From NCBI RefSeq assembly GCF_016056295.1, contig NZ_JAECZB010000049.1, positions 124,001-188,000 on the forward strand: a stretch of DNA of 64,000 bases, given 5' to 3'. Below, piece by piece: positions 44,126-55,733 of the stretch (positions within the stretch are counted from its first letter, which is position 1; the number at the start of each line of letters is the position of its first letter). The translations under genes and the position numbers were made by a program. The stretch is from Atlanticothrix silvestris CENA357. GTDB lineage: Bacteria > Cyanobacteriota > Cyanobacteriia > Cyanobacteriales > Nostocaceae. The notes beneath the pieces were generated by a model. The model worked only from the letters and a program-made list of their open reading frames with translations, searched no databases and had not been told where the DNA came from.

Positions 44126-44902
44126 ATGCACATCTTTAACTACGTTAAATTTCGCACGCCAGAAAGTGTAGAACTAGAATTCACTCTCGCTGGCATAGGT
44201 AATCGTGCCTGGGCTTTAATAATTGACTATCAAATTTTAGCTCTGACTTTGGTCGTATTTTTTATTGCCTGGACTATAGTTTCAGTGCAATTAGTAGGTT
44301 TTTGGAAAGATATTTTTGGCTCCGCATCACTTCTTTGGTTGATAGCGATCGCTTTTATTACCTGGTTTGTTATTTATGTAGGTTATTTTGTATTTTTTGA
44401 AACTCTCTGGCAAGGTCAAACCCCTGGTAAACGCTTAGCTAAAATTCGCGTAGTTCGGGATGATGGTAGACCCATTGGGCTGCAACAGGCCACTCTACGT
44501 GCCTTACTACGACCCTTTGACGAATTCCTGTTTATGGGAGCATTTTTAATTATGTTTGGTCGCCGTGAAAAGCGTCTAGGTGATTTAGTCGCTGGCACAA
44601 TTGTGATTCAGGCTCAAACATTTACTGCATCGGCGACCTTAATAATTTCAGAACAAGCAAGGTCGCTGTATGAACATTTACTGCAAATTGCTGATTTATC
44701 ACCATTGTTACCAGATGATTTTGCTGTAATCCGTGAGTATTTACAGCGACGTGGTGCAATGGCATTAAAGGCGAGAACTGCACTAGCTTTACAACTAACT
44801 CAACAGGTAAAAGCTATTATTGACCTAGAAAAATTACCAGACAATTTTGCCCCAGATTTGTTTTTAGAAGCTGTTTACCTTGCTTATCAACAGAGGGAAT
44901 AG
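44126..44902 (+). CDS. RDD family membrane protein
   Basis: A protein of 258 residues. The RDD domain (about 18-165) begins with GIGNRAWALIIDYQIL, has the Arg/Asp pattern GQTPGKRLAKIRVVRDDG and RALLRPFDEFLFMGAFLIMF, and spans three or four membrane helices. A soluble helical C-terminus of about 90 residues follows (SLYEHLLQIADLSPLLPDDF). RDD proteins are membrane components of uncertain, perhaps transport-related, function. It lies 20 bp after the previous membrane gene; together with SpoIIM and DUF58 they form a recurring cyanobacterial set. Confidence 0.9.
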   Translation: MHIFNYVKFRTPESVELEFTLAGIGNRAWALIIDYQILALTLVVFFIAWTIVSVQLVGFWKDIFGSASLLWLIAIAFITWFVIYVGYFVFFETLWQGQTPGKRLAKIRVVRDDGRPIGLQQATLRALLRPFDEFLFMGAFLIMFGRREKRLGDLVAGTIVIQAQTFTASATLIISEQARSLYEHLLQIADLSPLLPDDFAVIREYLQRRGAMALKARTALALQLTQQVKAIIDLEKLPDNFAPDLFLEAVYLAYQQRE

Positions 44903-44951
44903 GAGGCAGGGGAGCAGAGGGGCAGGGAAGCAAAAAGAGGGGAAAAGGTGA

Positions 44952-44991
44952 GCCAGCGCGGTCTTGGGGGTTTCCCCCATGAGCGACTGGC
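44952..44991. repeat. Palindromic dispersed repeat, copy B
   Basis: GCCAG (44952-44956) pairs with CTGGC (44987-44991) around a GGTCTTGGGGGTTTCCCCC core. The core equals that of 8863-8903, while the arms have changed on both sides so that pairing is preserved. Confidence 0.6.
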
Positions 44992-45098
44992 GAACCCCAA
45001 AGGGGTTAAAGGGTAAAGGGTAAAGGACGAAGAAATAAACCCTTTCCCCCTTACCATTCCCCTTTACCCCTTCTTATCCATGCCCAATGCCCCATTTT

Positions 45099-45887
45099 TC
45101 AAAAATCTAAACTCGGCCAGTCTGGCTCACGATGATAGTAGGTCATATCGTCAAATTTCCGCAATTCGACACGGTTAATCAAAAATTCTGGAGAATTTAG
45201 CAACCATTGCTGATTTAACTGAGAAAGCACGGTGCTGAGATTTGTGCGGTCTAGATCTGGCGAAACCTCCCCAAAGTAGCCTAATGTAATATGTGCTGTA
45301 AAGTGATAGTGCTGTTCAATACCCAAAGCAATTAACTTCGGATTTTGATAAATTGTGCGACGAAATTGAAGAATCTGTTCGTAGCAATATTCATCCTGGG
45401 GTACTAAACAAACACCAACAGCTCTTGGCATCACTATTAATCCCAGCATTTGCCAAGAAATTGAGTTAGCTCCTTTTGTCATGGATTGTTGATATTGCTG
45501 AAATATTTCAGCACAGCAAGAGCGTAACTGTTGTTCAAATTCAGGATTTTTTGCACAAGCGTCACGGTAGGCATCGTCCCAAATTAAATCCGCCAAAGTT
45601 AAATGAAAGCTGGCAGGAGGTACAGGGACAATCAAATCGTTGTTCACAGGTAACTGTAAGAGTTCCTGTTGGTAAGCTTGTAACTGGGCATAGAAAGCAG
45701 AGTTTTTTGATTCTTCTGCCGCAGTCGGAGTAATTAGGGTGTAGCCAGGGAAAGGCGCTGCTTGTCTAGATCCGGAATGTGGCTGAAATTTAGCTGATTC
45801 CTGGATATGCTGGATTTGAGTTCTGTAAGCTTCTGGCAGCGTCATTCTTGCTACCCGATTCAGGTAAGTTTGATAGTTGTCGTCCAA
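45099..45887 (-). CDS. DUF1868 / 2H phosphoesterase-like protein
   Basis: A protein of 262 residues with two HxT motifs, HLT (95-97) and HIT (199-201), the catalytic pair of the 2H phosphoesterase/RNA-ligase superfamily, and a length that fits DUF1868. The frame begins at a TTG (45887); an ATG at 45845 is the nearest alternative and would remove a conserved-looking segment. It may act on a cyclic phosphate or RNA end; the substrate is unknown. Monocistronic, with repeat-rich spacers either side. Confidence 0.82.
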   Translation of the reverse strand: MDDNYQTYLNRVARMTLPEAYRTQIQHIQESAKFQPHSGSRQAAPFPGYTLITPTAAEESKNSAFYAQLQAYQQELLQLPVNNDLIVPVPPASFHLTLADLIWDDAYRDACAKNPEFEQQLRSCCAEIFQQYQQSMTKGANSISWQMLGLIVMPRAVGVCLVPQDEYCYEQILQFRRTIYQNPKLIALGIEQHYHFTAHITLGYFGEVSPDLDRTNLSTVLSQLNQQWLLNSPEFLINRVELRKFDDMTYYHREPDWPSLDF

Positions 45888-46171
45888 TCTTCGTAGCCTC
45901 GCGCTCTCACTTGATAGATTTTAGGGAAATTTGCTCAAATTAGCAGAGTGTTTAAAAAGTATTTAGCTTTTTAAAATAAGGACAGAGGAAAAGGGGCTAG
46001 GGAGCAGGGGGAGCAAGAAGAGGGGGGAAAGGTTAAAGGATGAAGAAACAAATCCTTTAACCCTGCCCCTTATCCCCAAAGGGGGCCCCACCTTCCCCTT
46101 TGCCCTTCTTACCCATGCCCCATGCCCAATGCCCCATGCCCCATGCCCTTCATCTTCTCTGAGGTTTTTCT

Positions 46172-47161
46172 ATGCCAATTTACGTTTACTGGGGTGAGGA
46201 TGATTTTGCCATCGAACAGGCGATCGCTTCGTTGCGCGATCGTGTTCTCAATCCTTTATGGACAAGTTTTAACTATACTGCATTTCCCCCAGAGCAGCCT
46301 GACGCTGTGATTCAGGGGTTAAACCAAGTGATGACACCAACCTTTGGCGCAGGTGGCCGTTTAGTGTGGCTGAGCAATACTACCATCTGTCAACATTGTC
46401 CAGAAAATTTATTAGCAGAAATGGTGCGAACCTTGCCGAGCATTCCAGACAATTCTTTTTTATTGCTTACTATTCACAATAAACCCGATGAACGACTAAA
46501 ATCTACAAAATTACTCAAACAATTCGCCGCTGAGTTCCGAGAATTTCCTCTTATTCCTCCCTGGAAAACGGAATTAATCATACAATTGGTCAATCAAGCT
46601 GCTCAAGCTAGGGGGATGAAATTGACTCCTAAGGCCGCGGAAGTTGTAGCAGAAGCTGTAGGCAATAATACACGGCTTCTCTACAATGAATTAGATAAAT
46701 TGCGACTTTATGCAGGAGATAATAATCAGCCTTTAAGAGAAGATACTATTATCCAATTGGTAAGAAATACTACACAAAATAGCTTACAATTGGCAGCAGC
46801 AATTAGAATGGGGGACGCAGCTAAGGCTTTAACTATCTTGAGCGATCTCATGAATGCTTCTGAACCAGGGTTACGGATAGTAGCTACTCTCATTGGTCAA
46901 TTTCGCACTTGGTTATGGGTCAAGATAATCATGGACAGTGGTGAGCGTAATCCCCAAGCGATCGCTAAAGCTACTGAAGTAGGCAACCCAAAACGTATCT
47001 ATTTTTTACAACAAGAAGTAAAATTTCTTTCTGTACAGCAATTAATTGCTTGCTTACCTCTATTATTGGAGTTAGAGCTTAGTCTCAAGCAAGGATCTGC
47101 GGAAATATCTGCACTTCAGACTAAGGTTATAGAACTTTGTCAAGTATGCCGAGCAAGTTAA
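46172..47161 (+). CDS. holA: DNA polymerase III delta subunit
   Basis: A clamp-loader subunit of 329 residues: IYVYWGEDDFAIEQAIASLR at the N-terminus, then the AAA+-like core without a functional Walker A, VGNNTRLLYNELDKLRLYAG, and TTQNSLQLAAAIRMGDAAKA, followed by the helical C-terminal collar domain (LRIVATLIGQFRTWLW, LLLELELSLKQGS). It opens the beta clamp for loading. Start at ATG 46172; an upstream frame from 46122 is in a different frame and overlaps an ATGCCC repeat. Confidence 0.93.
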   Translation: MPIYVYWGEDDFAIEQAIASLRDRVLNPLWTSFNYTAFPPEQPDAVIQGLNQVMTPTFGAGGRLVWLSNTTICQHCPENLLAEMVRTLPSIPDNSFLLLTIHNKPDERLKSTKLLKQFAAEFREFPLIPPWKTELIIQLVNQAAQARGMKLTPKAAEVVAEAVGNNTRLLYNELDKLRLYAGDNNQPLREDTIIQLVRNTTQNSLQLAAAIRMGDAAKALTILSDLMNASEPGLRIVATLIGQFRTWLWVKIIMDSGERNPQAIAKATEVGNPKRIYFLQQEVKFLSVQQLIACLPLLLELELSLKQGSAEISALQTKVIELCQVCRAS

Positions 47162-47274
47162 CACTATAGAAACAATTTGGACTACCTTATGGTCTTCTGG
47201 AACTTCTCGCTCTTAAAATAATTCAAAGTTATTAACATATCCCTACTATAGTTCTGTGTCACACACCTTACCTT

Positions 47275-47751
47275 ATGAAAATAACTCTTGATTTAATTTA
47301 CCGAAATAGCTTACAACAGATGTTTCCCCACAGTTTATGTTTCGGCTTTGTTGCCACTGCTAGTTTAGTTGCTAGTACTTTGACATGGAGTTCCAAAGCT
47401 AACGCGCAAGCTTTATCTATTGATAATACTGAAGTTACTAATTACGCTCAAGCAGTTTTAGCAATGGAGCCATCACGTCAAAGAGCTTTTGAAGAAATTA
47501 AAAAACTTATTGGTAACGGAGAAATTCCTAAGATTGTTTGTAACGATTCTAACAGTATGAATGGCTTACCAAACAAAGCTAGAGATATCGCCGTGAATTA
47601 CTGTAATAGCTCTCAAAAAATAGTCGAAAATAATGGTCTTAGTATTGATCGTTTCAATAATATTACTGTAGAGCTACAAAATAATACCAACTTAAAACGG
47701 CAAGTGTACAATACATTAATACGTTTGCAAAAAACTCCTGAAGCTCGATAA
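47275..47751 (+). CDS. DUF4168 domain secreted protein
   Basis: A protein of 158 residues. A long basic N-terminus and hydrophobic segment (CFGFVATASLVASTLTWSSK, then ANAQA as likely cleavage site) indicate export. The rest has the helical DUF4168 pattern (VTNYAQAVLAMEPSRQRAFE, LNNITVELQNN-like NNITVELQNNTNLKRQ). The family is of unknown function and seen in cyanobacteria and proteobacteria. Monocistronic after holA; the tttaaaaaagc spacer that follows has a weak hairpin (ttaccc...gggtaa near 47772-47798) without a T-tract. Confidence 0.8.
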   Translation: MKITLDLIYRNSLQQMFPHSLCFGFVATASLVASTLTWSSKANAQALSIDNTEVTNYAQAVLAMEPSRQRAFEEIKKLIGNGEIPKIVCNDSNSMNGLPNKARDIAVNYCNSSQKIVENNGLSIDRFNNITVELQNNTNLKRQVYNTLIRLQKTPEAR

Positions 47752-48096
47752 ATTAAATTTTAAAAAAGCTATTACCCCCGCATTGATACGAGGGTAAATA
47801 TTAGTTATGTAGAATAACTTCACTATTCATATACTTCAATCATTAAGTGTTTTACCTTGTCGCGATAAATCTTAATTTTTGTGCCATCTAACTTAGTTAG
47901 TGTGAAGAAATTTTCTTCATTAAAGGTAACTGATTGCTTAATGATGGCAGTTAACATTATAAATAGTAAAGACTGGAGCTTAAGTAGATAGGATATGAAC
48001 AAGTTAAAAGCTACAAGTTTTATATAGCGGATAATCTTTGTTTATGACCTAAATGTGATGGCTATAGCAATTTATAACAAAATTGAGTAGTTGTAA
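47752..48096. other. Spacer between convergent genes
   Basis: 345 bp between the DUF4168 stop and the end of the PAS-LuxR gene. Only the weak hairpin near 47772-47798 stands out. Confidence 0.4.
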
Positions 48097-48714
48097 CTAA
48101 TTTGGATTTGTTAGAAACTCTTGTCGTTTAGCATGAATGTTTTTCATGTGCTTTTTCACTGTGTTTAAAGTAATGTGAAGTTTAGTGGCAATCTCTTTGT
48201 AGCTATAGTTACTTCGATATAGACACCAAATTTCAGCTTCTCGCGGTGTTAATTCGTATTTTTTGATTTCTGCGATCGCTATATTTTTCATGGATTCATA
48301 ACGGTTTTCAATCGTTACTAGCAAGCAAGGAATATCGAATGTTTCTAAATCCAAAAATCTTACCCGAATGCGAAAAATAGTTAATTTATCAAGTACAATT
48401 TCGTCAGATAACATCATAATTGGATCAGACAAAAACCTCTGACTATCAAGTAGAGATTGGCAAAGATGCCAGATAGTTGACGGAATAGAATTAGAATCGA
48501 AATGTCCTTGATTTAGTTGACAACAAATGTGGTAAGCAGATGCATTAGCATGAACTAGTTCACCTGCTGCTGTTAAAATTAAAATGCCATCTCCTAATCC
48601 TTCTAAAATTTCTTGTAAAAACTCAGCTTGTTGTAAATTCCGCAATTTAACACTTGGTCGTTTTGGTGAAACTACGGTATTTACATTTGCAGATGTCTTT
48701 GCGAGCGTAATCAT
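48097..48714 (-). CDS. PAS-LuxR transcriptional regulator
   Basis: A protein of 205 residues from ATG 48714 (the TTG at 48729 adds five). A PAS domain covers about 28-115 (FLQEILEGLGDGILILTAAG, ELVHANASAYHICCQL) and a LuxR-type HTH ends the protein (LTPREAEIWCLYRSNYSYKE, ITLNTVKKHMKNIHAKRQ). It lacks a receiver domain, so it should be controlled by a ligand or partner at the PAS domain rather than by phosphorylation. The hybrid kinase gene lies downstream on the same strand, but the order is opposite to an operon start. Confidence 0.88.
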   Translation of the reverse strand: MITLAKTSANVNTVVSPKRPSVKLRNLQQAEFLQEILEGLGDGILILTAAGELVHANASAYHICCQLNQGHFDSNSIPSTIWHLCQSLLDSQRFLSDPIMMLSDEIVLDKLTIFRIRVRFLDLETFDIPCLLVTIENRYESMKNIAIAEIKKYELTPREAEIWCLYRSNYSYKEIATKLHITLNTVKKHMKNIHAKRQEFLTNPN

Positions 48715-49053
48715 AATTAGTTTCTTCAATGTTCACAAAATGGCTCATTTGATAGACTTCATTTGGCTTCAAAATTGCACCTGGAGTTTTTAAGAGATAT
48801 GTAAAAAGTACATCTCTCTTAAATAATTCTTTACAAAGAATGTAATACTTAATTCTAGTAATTACTACCAGTCAATGAGTTTTACAGCCTTCTTGGTAAC
48901 ATTGTTTAACTACAAACCTTAAATTGTCTATTTCGGATGAAGCGTCTGAAAGTAACAATTTATCGCATGGCTCGTAGCTTGATATAGCAATCGGCTTTGA
49001 TTTCTGAACTAGCTAGGCAATATTATGATTATTTTTCCCTGCCCCTCTGCTTG
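48715..49053. other. Spacer upstream of the PAS-LuxR gene
   Basis: 339 bp between the end of the histidine kinase gene and the PAS-LuxR start. I see no gene, hairpin or repeat. It should hold the PAS-LuxR promoter. Confidence 0.4.
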
Positions 49054-52000
49054 TTAAGTACGTCCCACTAGGCTAGCAACCACTGTCGCTAATTCAGCTG
49101 GCTCAATGGGTTTAGGCAAATGTAGTTGATAACCTTCTTTGATTGCTCGCATCCGATCTTCGACTCTAGCATAGGCTGTCAAGGCTGCTGCTGGAATGTT
49201 TCCGCCTTGTTCTGATGGTTGCGATCGCAGTTTACGGATTAAAGAGTAACCATCTTCCTCAGGCATACCGATGTCGCTCACTAAAACATCTGGTTTCCAC
49301 TGTGAAATTAGTTGCAACGCCTCTTGTACCGATGCAACTACCCGCACTTCGGCTTGACACTGTTGGAGGACTGTCAAAATAAATTCACGAGTATCGGCTT
49401 CGTCATCTACAACTAGTACTCGCACACCTAACAAAGAGGTGCCTATGTGTGGAGGAGCGAAATCTCCTTCTTTCTTGGTGCTTTTTGGCTCCACAATCAT
49501 CTCTGTAGTTGGCAACAAGAGTGGTAATTTGACTGTAAAAGTCGCTCCTTTATTTTCACCCTGACTATCTACATCGACACTACCGCCATGTAATTCGACT
49601 AAATGACGGACAATTGCTAACCCTAGTCCCAGTCCACCGTGTGACCTAGTACTGGAACTATCAGCTTGACGAAACCGATCAAAGACGTAAGGCAGAAATT
49701 CCTCAGTGATACCTACGCCTGTGTCAATTACTTGGATTTGAGCATAGTTGTCAGTTTTCTGGCATTTTTCTTGACAACTAACCACAGACAGCCTAATTTT
49801 TACCTTACCACCGCGGTTTGTAAATTTGATGGCATTAGATAGCAGATTCCAGATGATTTGCTGTAAGCGTTCAATATCACCGGAAACTAAAAAACTTGAA
49901 TTTGGATGCTTTGCTTCGATGAATCCACTCTCTGACTCTGGATTGTTTTGATTTAATTCCAATCTCAAATCGATTTCTTTAGCTTGAGCAGCTAGGTTGA
50001 CAGTTTCAATTGCGGACTCAATAAGGGGAACCAAATCACAAGTACGGACGTTGAGGCGCAACTTACCTCTAATCATCCGCGAAATATCTAACAGATCTTC
50101 AATTAGCTGAGTTTGCGCTCTGGCATTGCGCTCGATGGTCTCTAATGCCTTAGCTGTCTGAGTTTCGCTGAGTTTACGGGCCCGTAGTAGTTGGGCCCAG
50201 CCAAGGATAGCATTGAGGGGCGATCGCAATTCATGGGACAATATCGCCAAAAATTCATCTTTCATGCGGTTGGCTTCACTCAATTGCTCAGTTTGCCGCT
50301 GCAAAGAAGCAATTAAGTTAGCGCGTTCCATAGCAATAACTATCTGGTCGCAAACTGCTTGCATCATCCCTCTTTGATTATCGCTGAAGCGGGAGCGACT
50401 GCGACTGCCAAAAGAAAGAGTCCCTAAAAGCTGTCCTTGAGCTATTAACGGGTAACTATAATAAGCATTAACCCCTAAAGAACGAATCAATTCTGTTTTT
50501 GGGTCAGTTGATTGTTGCACATTTTCTAGAGAAATGGGACAACGCCCTTGAGCTACAGCACCGCAAACGGCTTGACCAAATTTTAACCACTCAATTTTTT
50601 TGGCTAATTCCTCCGAAAAACCTGTGTAGGACGTTAGTCGCATGACCTGGGAATTGTCCTCAACCAAATAGTTTAAGTAAATATCTAAACCAATTTGCTC
50701 TTTTAGTTTTTGGAAAACACTGTCAAGCAGTGCCACTGGTTCTTGACTGGAAAGCAAATCGTTGGCTGTGCTAAATAGTAGCTGGAGTCTTTTGTAACCT
50801 AATGATAGGGCTTTTTCTACTTCCTTGAGATTGGTAATATCTTGGAATGCCAAAACGCAGGTAGCTGGATAACCGTGCATTGCTGGAAGACTATCAGCAA
50901 ATATATGTAGCGAATGCACGCCTTTGGGCGTATGCCAATCTATCTCTACCCCATCCAAACGTTCTCCACGGGCGACTCTTACCCCAGGCATTTGCTCATT
51001 GGGGATGCGTTCCCCTGCTGCATCTGTGCAATAGTAAACTGTATGATACTTTTCGGCTGGAATATCTTGAGGGAATTTACCTCCAGCTACTTCATCAGCA
51101 GCTCGATTGGCAAATGTTACCCGTGCTGTTCCCGGTTCAATAAATAGCAATGGCATTGGCATCAGATTTAACACATCTTCCAACCATTTATGATGGTTTC
51201 GGAGGATTGATTCTGCTTGCTTACGTTCTGTAATATCCAAAAATGCACCAACAGATCCTCTGGTATTACCTTCTTCATCAAACAGTGGTGCAACGTACTC
51301 TAACAAATTCGCAATTTTGCCATTTTCATGGACGATATCGAGTTCATAATTGAGACATTCGACACCATGAGCAGCAGAGTATTGCATAGGGAGTTCCTCT
51401 GCTGAAAGTTCTCTGCCCTCACGGTAAACTTTAAAGTTTGTGGGCCTTTCGTGACTGGGAGCGCTGAGGGAAGCATTAATATTTGGCGAGATTCCCAACA
51501 GGTTGGCAAATGCTGGATTTACTTTAATATTTTTGCATTCTGGATCTTCAGCAATACCAATGCCAACTGGGATCACTTCTAATAAGGTTTGGAACTCAGT
51601 GACGCGACGCTGTAAATCCTTATTGAGCTTTACTATTTGTTCTTTTGCTTGTCTGCGTTCGCTCAAATCGAGAATAAAAGCAACTGATTCTTCGCGTTTT
51701 TCTCCTAGTAGTACATAACCAACTAACACTGGGATGCGGCTACCATCTTGGCGAATGTATTCTTTTTCGTAAGGTGTACAAGTACCTTTGGCATTTGCCT
51801 TTGCTTCTAAAATGCTTTGTTCATCTAAATATAGAAACTCTGGTGGCGTAATATTGTTCCAACTTAACTTACCTGCTAGTAAATCCTCACGGGTATAACC
51901 AATCATCCCCAAAAATTCGTCGTTTGCTTGTTGAATACCGCCGTACACATCAGCAAACAAAATACCAATGACGTTAGCATCTACAAAGCTTCTGAGTTTT

Positions 52001-52950
52001 TCTTCGTAAGCTTTGAGTTCGTTTTGAGTTTGATCATTTTGGCGAGAGAGGCGTTCAATAACTGCTGCACTTTGCCACACCAAAATAACAAAAATGACAA
52101 TTAGGACTATAGCGAATATTGATACTGCGAAAGCTGGGCTATAATGTCCTGCTTGTTGACCTGCTACAATTAACCATCCCACCCAAAAAGGAACTGCGAT
52201 CGCGGCAATTAACAAACGACGCGCCAATAAGCCGCCGTAGGTATCACTCATAATTACCCGCATGAATCCTTGTTCGGTATGCACCCACAAAATACCAACA
52301 CAAAGCACAATGAATGTCAGTGCCGTGTATAGTTCCATTGATCTGGTGTAAGGAACAAGACCGTAGAGAACTTGTACATTGTAGGCATGGCCAATGACAG
52401 CCTGTAAGGAAAACACCGCAGCGATCGCAGTGAAAATCTGAGCATACCAATAGCTATGTTGGGTTTTTGGGTAAAGCTGAAGCTCTAAAGCTCTGCTGAG
52501 CAGTATAAAGTTTAAGGCGGTGTTCAAACCCATCAATTCTGGATGGAACACCATCACAGTACTTGGAAAATCGCCGAACAGCCGGAATACATACTGCACT
52601 AGTGTCAGCAAAGCAATCAGGCCAACAGCTGCGGCAACAAGCCTAGAAAGCTTTAAATAGAAAACGCGAGGACGAGAAGAGTTTCTTTTGTCTTTTGTCT
52701 GCTCAGACTGGGAATTTAACTTTTTAACTTTGAGCGACAGCCATAATGAAATGCCAGACAATAGAAAACATAAGGCTGTATTTGCCTTCATAATTACTGG
52801 ATTGGCAAAAAAACCTACTTGAGGAAATTCAAAGCCAAAATACCTACCTAGGAGTACCAAGCCGCCGACCGCAATTGCGATCGCACTTGCCACTTGTACT
52901 ACTAGTAAATTATGTAAATCTTGCGATCGCAAGCGGTTGACGTTTGACAT
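49054..52950 (-). CDS. Hybrid sensor histidine kinase with membrane, PAS x3, GAF and receiver domains
   Basis: A protein of 1298 residues. The N-terminal ~300 residues hold some eight hydrophobic segments (VASAIAIAVGGLVLLGRYFG, LVAAAVGLIALLTLVQYVFR). Next are PAS/PAC modules (about 315-435, 450-580 and 585-710: QQANDEFLGMIGYTREDLLA; AEDPECKNIKVNPAFANLLG), a GAF domain (SLENVQQSTDPKTELIRSLG), HisKA with the phospho-His in LSHELRSPLNAILG, HATPase (NLLSNAIKFT, GLGLGLAIVRHL), and a C-terminal receiver (LVVDDEADTREF, Asp in LVSDIGMPEEDGY). Hybrid architecture implies a phosphorelay needing an Hpt protein that is not nearby. The signal is unknown. No clear ribosome-binding site precedes the ATG at 52950. 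Confidence 0.93.
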   Translation of the reverse strand: MSNVNRLRSQDLHNLLVVQVASAIAIAVGGLVLLGRYFGFEFPQVGFFANPVIMKANTALCFLLSGISLWLSLKVKKLNSQSEQTKDKRNSSRPRVFYLKLSRLVAAAVGLIALLTLVQYVFRLFGDFPSTVMVFHPELMGLNTALNFILLSRALELQLYPKTQHSYWYAQIFTAIAAVFSLQAVIGHAYNVQVLYGLVPYTRSMELYTALTFIVLCVGILWVHTEQGFMRVIMSDTYGGLLARRLLIAAIAVPFWVGWLIVAGQQAGHYSPAFAVSIFAIVLIVIFVILVWQSAAVIERLSRQNDQTQNELKAYEEKLRSFVDANVIGILFADVYGGIQQANDEFLGMIGYTREDLLAGKLSWNNITPPEFLYLDEQSILEAKANAKGTCTPYEKEYIRQDGSRIPVLVGYVLLGEKREESVAFILDLSERRQAKEQIVKLNKDLQRRVTEFQTLLEVIPVGIGIAEDPECKNIKVNPAFANLLGISPNINASLSAPSHERPTNFKVYREGRELSAEELPMQYSAAHGVECLNYELDIVHENGKIANLLEYVAPLFDEEGNTRGSVGAFLDITERKQAESILRNHHKWLEDVLNLMPMPLLFIEPGTARVTFANRAADEVAGGKFPQDIPAEKYHTVYYCTDAAGERIPNEQMPGVRVARGERLDGVEIDWHTPKGVHSLHIFADSLPAMHGYPATCVLAFQDITNLKEVEKALSLGYKRLQLLFSTANDLLSSQEPVALLDSVFQKLKEQIGLDIYLNYLVEDNSQVMRLTSYTGFSEELAKKIEWLKFGQAVCGAVAQGRCPISLENVQQSTDPKTELIRSLGVNAYYSYPLIAQGQLLGTLSFGSRSRSRFSDNQRGMMQAVCDQIVIAMERANLIASLQRQTEQLSEANRMKDEFLAILSHELRSPLNAILGWAQLLRARKLSETQTAKALETIERNARAQTQLIEDLLDISRMIRGKLRLNVRTCDLVPLIESAIETVNLAAQAKEIDLRLELNQNNPESESGFIEAKHPNSSFLVSGDIERLQQIIWNLLSNAIKFTNRGGKVKIRLSVVSCQEKCQKTDNYAQIQVIDTGVGITEEFLPYVFDRFRQADSSSTRSHGGLGLGLAIVRHLVELHGGSVDVDSQGENKGATFTVKLPLLLPTTEMIVEPKSTKKEGDFAPPHIGTSLLGVRVLVVDDEADTREFILTVLQQCQAEVRVVASVQEALQLISQWKPDVLVSDIGMPEEDGYSLIRKLRSQPSEQGGNIPAAALTAYARVEDRMRAIKEGYQLHLPKPIEPAELATVVASLVGRT

Positions 52951-53518
52951 GGAGGTTTTTGTAACCGCCTCTATCTAAGGTAGTAAATTTCAGTGTTGTT
53001 GAGCAGCTGAAATACTTAATATACTTTAGTGATCTATTATACAATAAATGATTTAATTTTTTCATCTATCTATATGCATATTTTATAGTTACAGTCTTGA
53101 ATTAAGGAATAATAATTGCTAAAGTAATCAAATTTTGTTTTCAATAAAGCACCTTTGAGATTTTTATCTAGTTTAGAGGATAGCATTGCAGCTCGATTGA
53201 TTGCCTCTGCTCATAAGTTGTTAAATACTTAATTTACATATTAACGGGCAACAGGGAACAGGGAATAGGGAACAGGGACTGTCTGTGACGGGGGATTTAA
53301 GCCCTTTCAAGGGTAGGGCTTGAAATTCTTACCCCCAATTTAAAGTGTGCAACTTGTATGCACAACTGATTATTCACATTATTTTGCAGATAAATAAAAG
53401 AAAGAAAGAAAGAAGTTAGCAAAATTAACCTCTTTCTCTCTGGGCTGAATAGGTGTAAGTCAAAAAAAATCGTGGTGGAGAATTAGAGACTTTCTCCATA
53501 CTGAATTTTTTATTCTTC
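52951..53518. other. Spacer between kinase and pgm genes
   Basis: 568 bp. The first part holds the kinase promoter; near 53240-53275 there is a GGGAACAGGGAATAGGGAACA microrepeat; the terminator for pgm lies at 53408-53436. No gene is visible. Confidence 0.45.
53408..53436 (-). terminator. Terminator-like hairpin after pgm
   Basis: Minus-strand stem GAAAGAGGTTA/TAACTTCTTTC (53426-53436 with 53408-53418, one G-T pair), loop of 7, followed on the minus strand by a T-rich TTCTTTCTTTTATT run. It lies about 80 bp past the pgm stop. Confidence 0.6.
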
Positions 53519-55195
<1,677 letters not shown>

Positions 55196-55363
55196 TTATT
55201 ATAAGAATTTCTACTGCTCACTTAGTTAACAAAATTTTTAGCCATGTATAATCAGGCGGGCTATTCTGCTTTATGAATACAATTCGCGAAGCCTCTCTTT
55301 CGCGTTAGAGCTTTGAAGGATAAGAGCAGGCATCAATGGGTACAAGTGAATTCACCAATTTAC

Positions 55364-55531
55364 TTAGTCGATGCATTGGCATTGTTAGTCGATGCATTGG
55401 CATTGTTAGTCGATACAATCGCATTGTTAGTCGATACAATCGCATTGTTAGTCGATGCAATCGCATTGTTAATCGATGCATTGGCATTGTTAGTCGATAC
55501 AATCGCATTGTTAGTCGATACAATCACATTG
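55364..55531. repeat. Eight-copy 21-bp tandem repeat
   Basis: Eight tandem copies of a 21-bp unit such as TTAGTCGATACAATCGCATT+G, with two alternating versions (GATGCATTGG or GATACAATCG). A ninth lone copy lies at 55742-55762. Because 21 is divisible by three, four of six frames stay open and give apparent ORFs on both strands; no start, ribosome-binding site or family supports a gene. Confidence 0.9.
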
Positions 55532-55675
55532 TTATACCATTTCACGAACAATCTGATACAGACATAAACCCTGAAAACTTTGCTGCATCTAAGTTCTTTA
55601 ATTGCGAATTGCGATCTTCGCAGCGTAAAGCCTGCGGCATAGCTTCTCTACGAGACGCTAACGCGAACGCTTAGA

Positions 55676-55733
55676 GCGACGAAGGAGCGTCATTGCGTTA
55701 GCGCAGCGTTAGCGACGAAGGAGCGTCATTGCG
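55676..55733. repeat. Twofold repeat of a GCGACGAAGGAGCGTCATTG word
   Basis: The 22-bp word starting GCGACGAAGGAGCGTCATTG occurs at 55676-55697 and 55712-55733, around GCGTTAGCGCAGC. Each carries GACG/CGTC-type self-complementarity. Such GCGTTAGCG words are widespread in Nostocales intergenic DNA; the element lies between the 21-bp array and its lone ninth copy. Confidence 0.75.

Noticed and set aside
55305-55674. Reading frames with LLVDTIA or MRLYRLT heptads
   Set aside because: They result from the 21-bp tandem array, whose length is a multiple of three; four of the six frames stay open at once.
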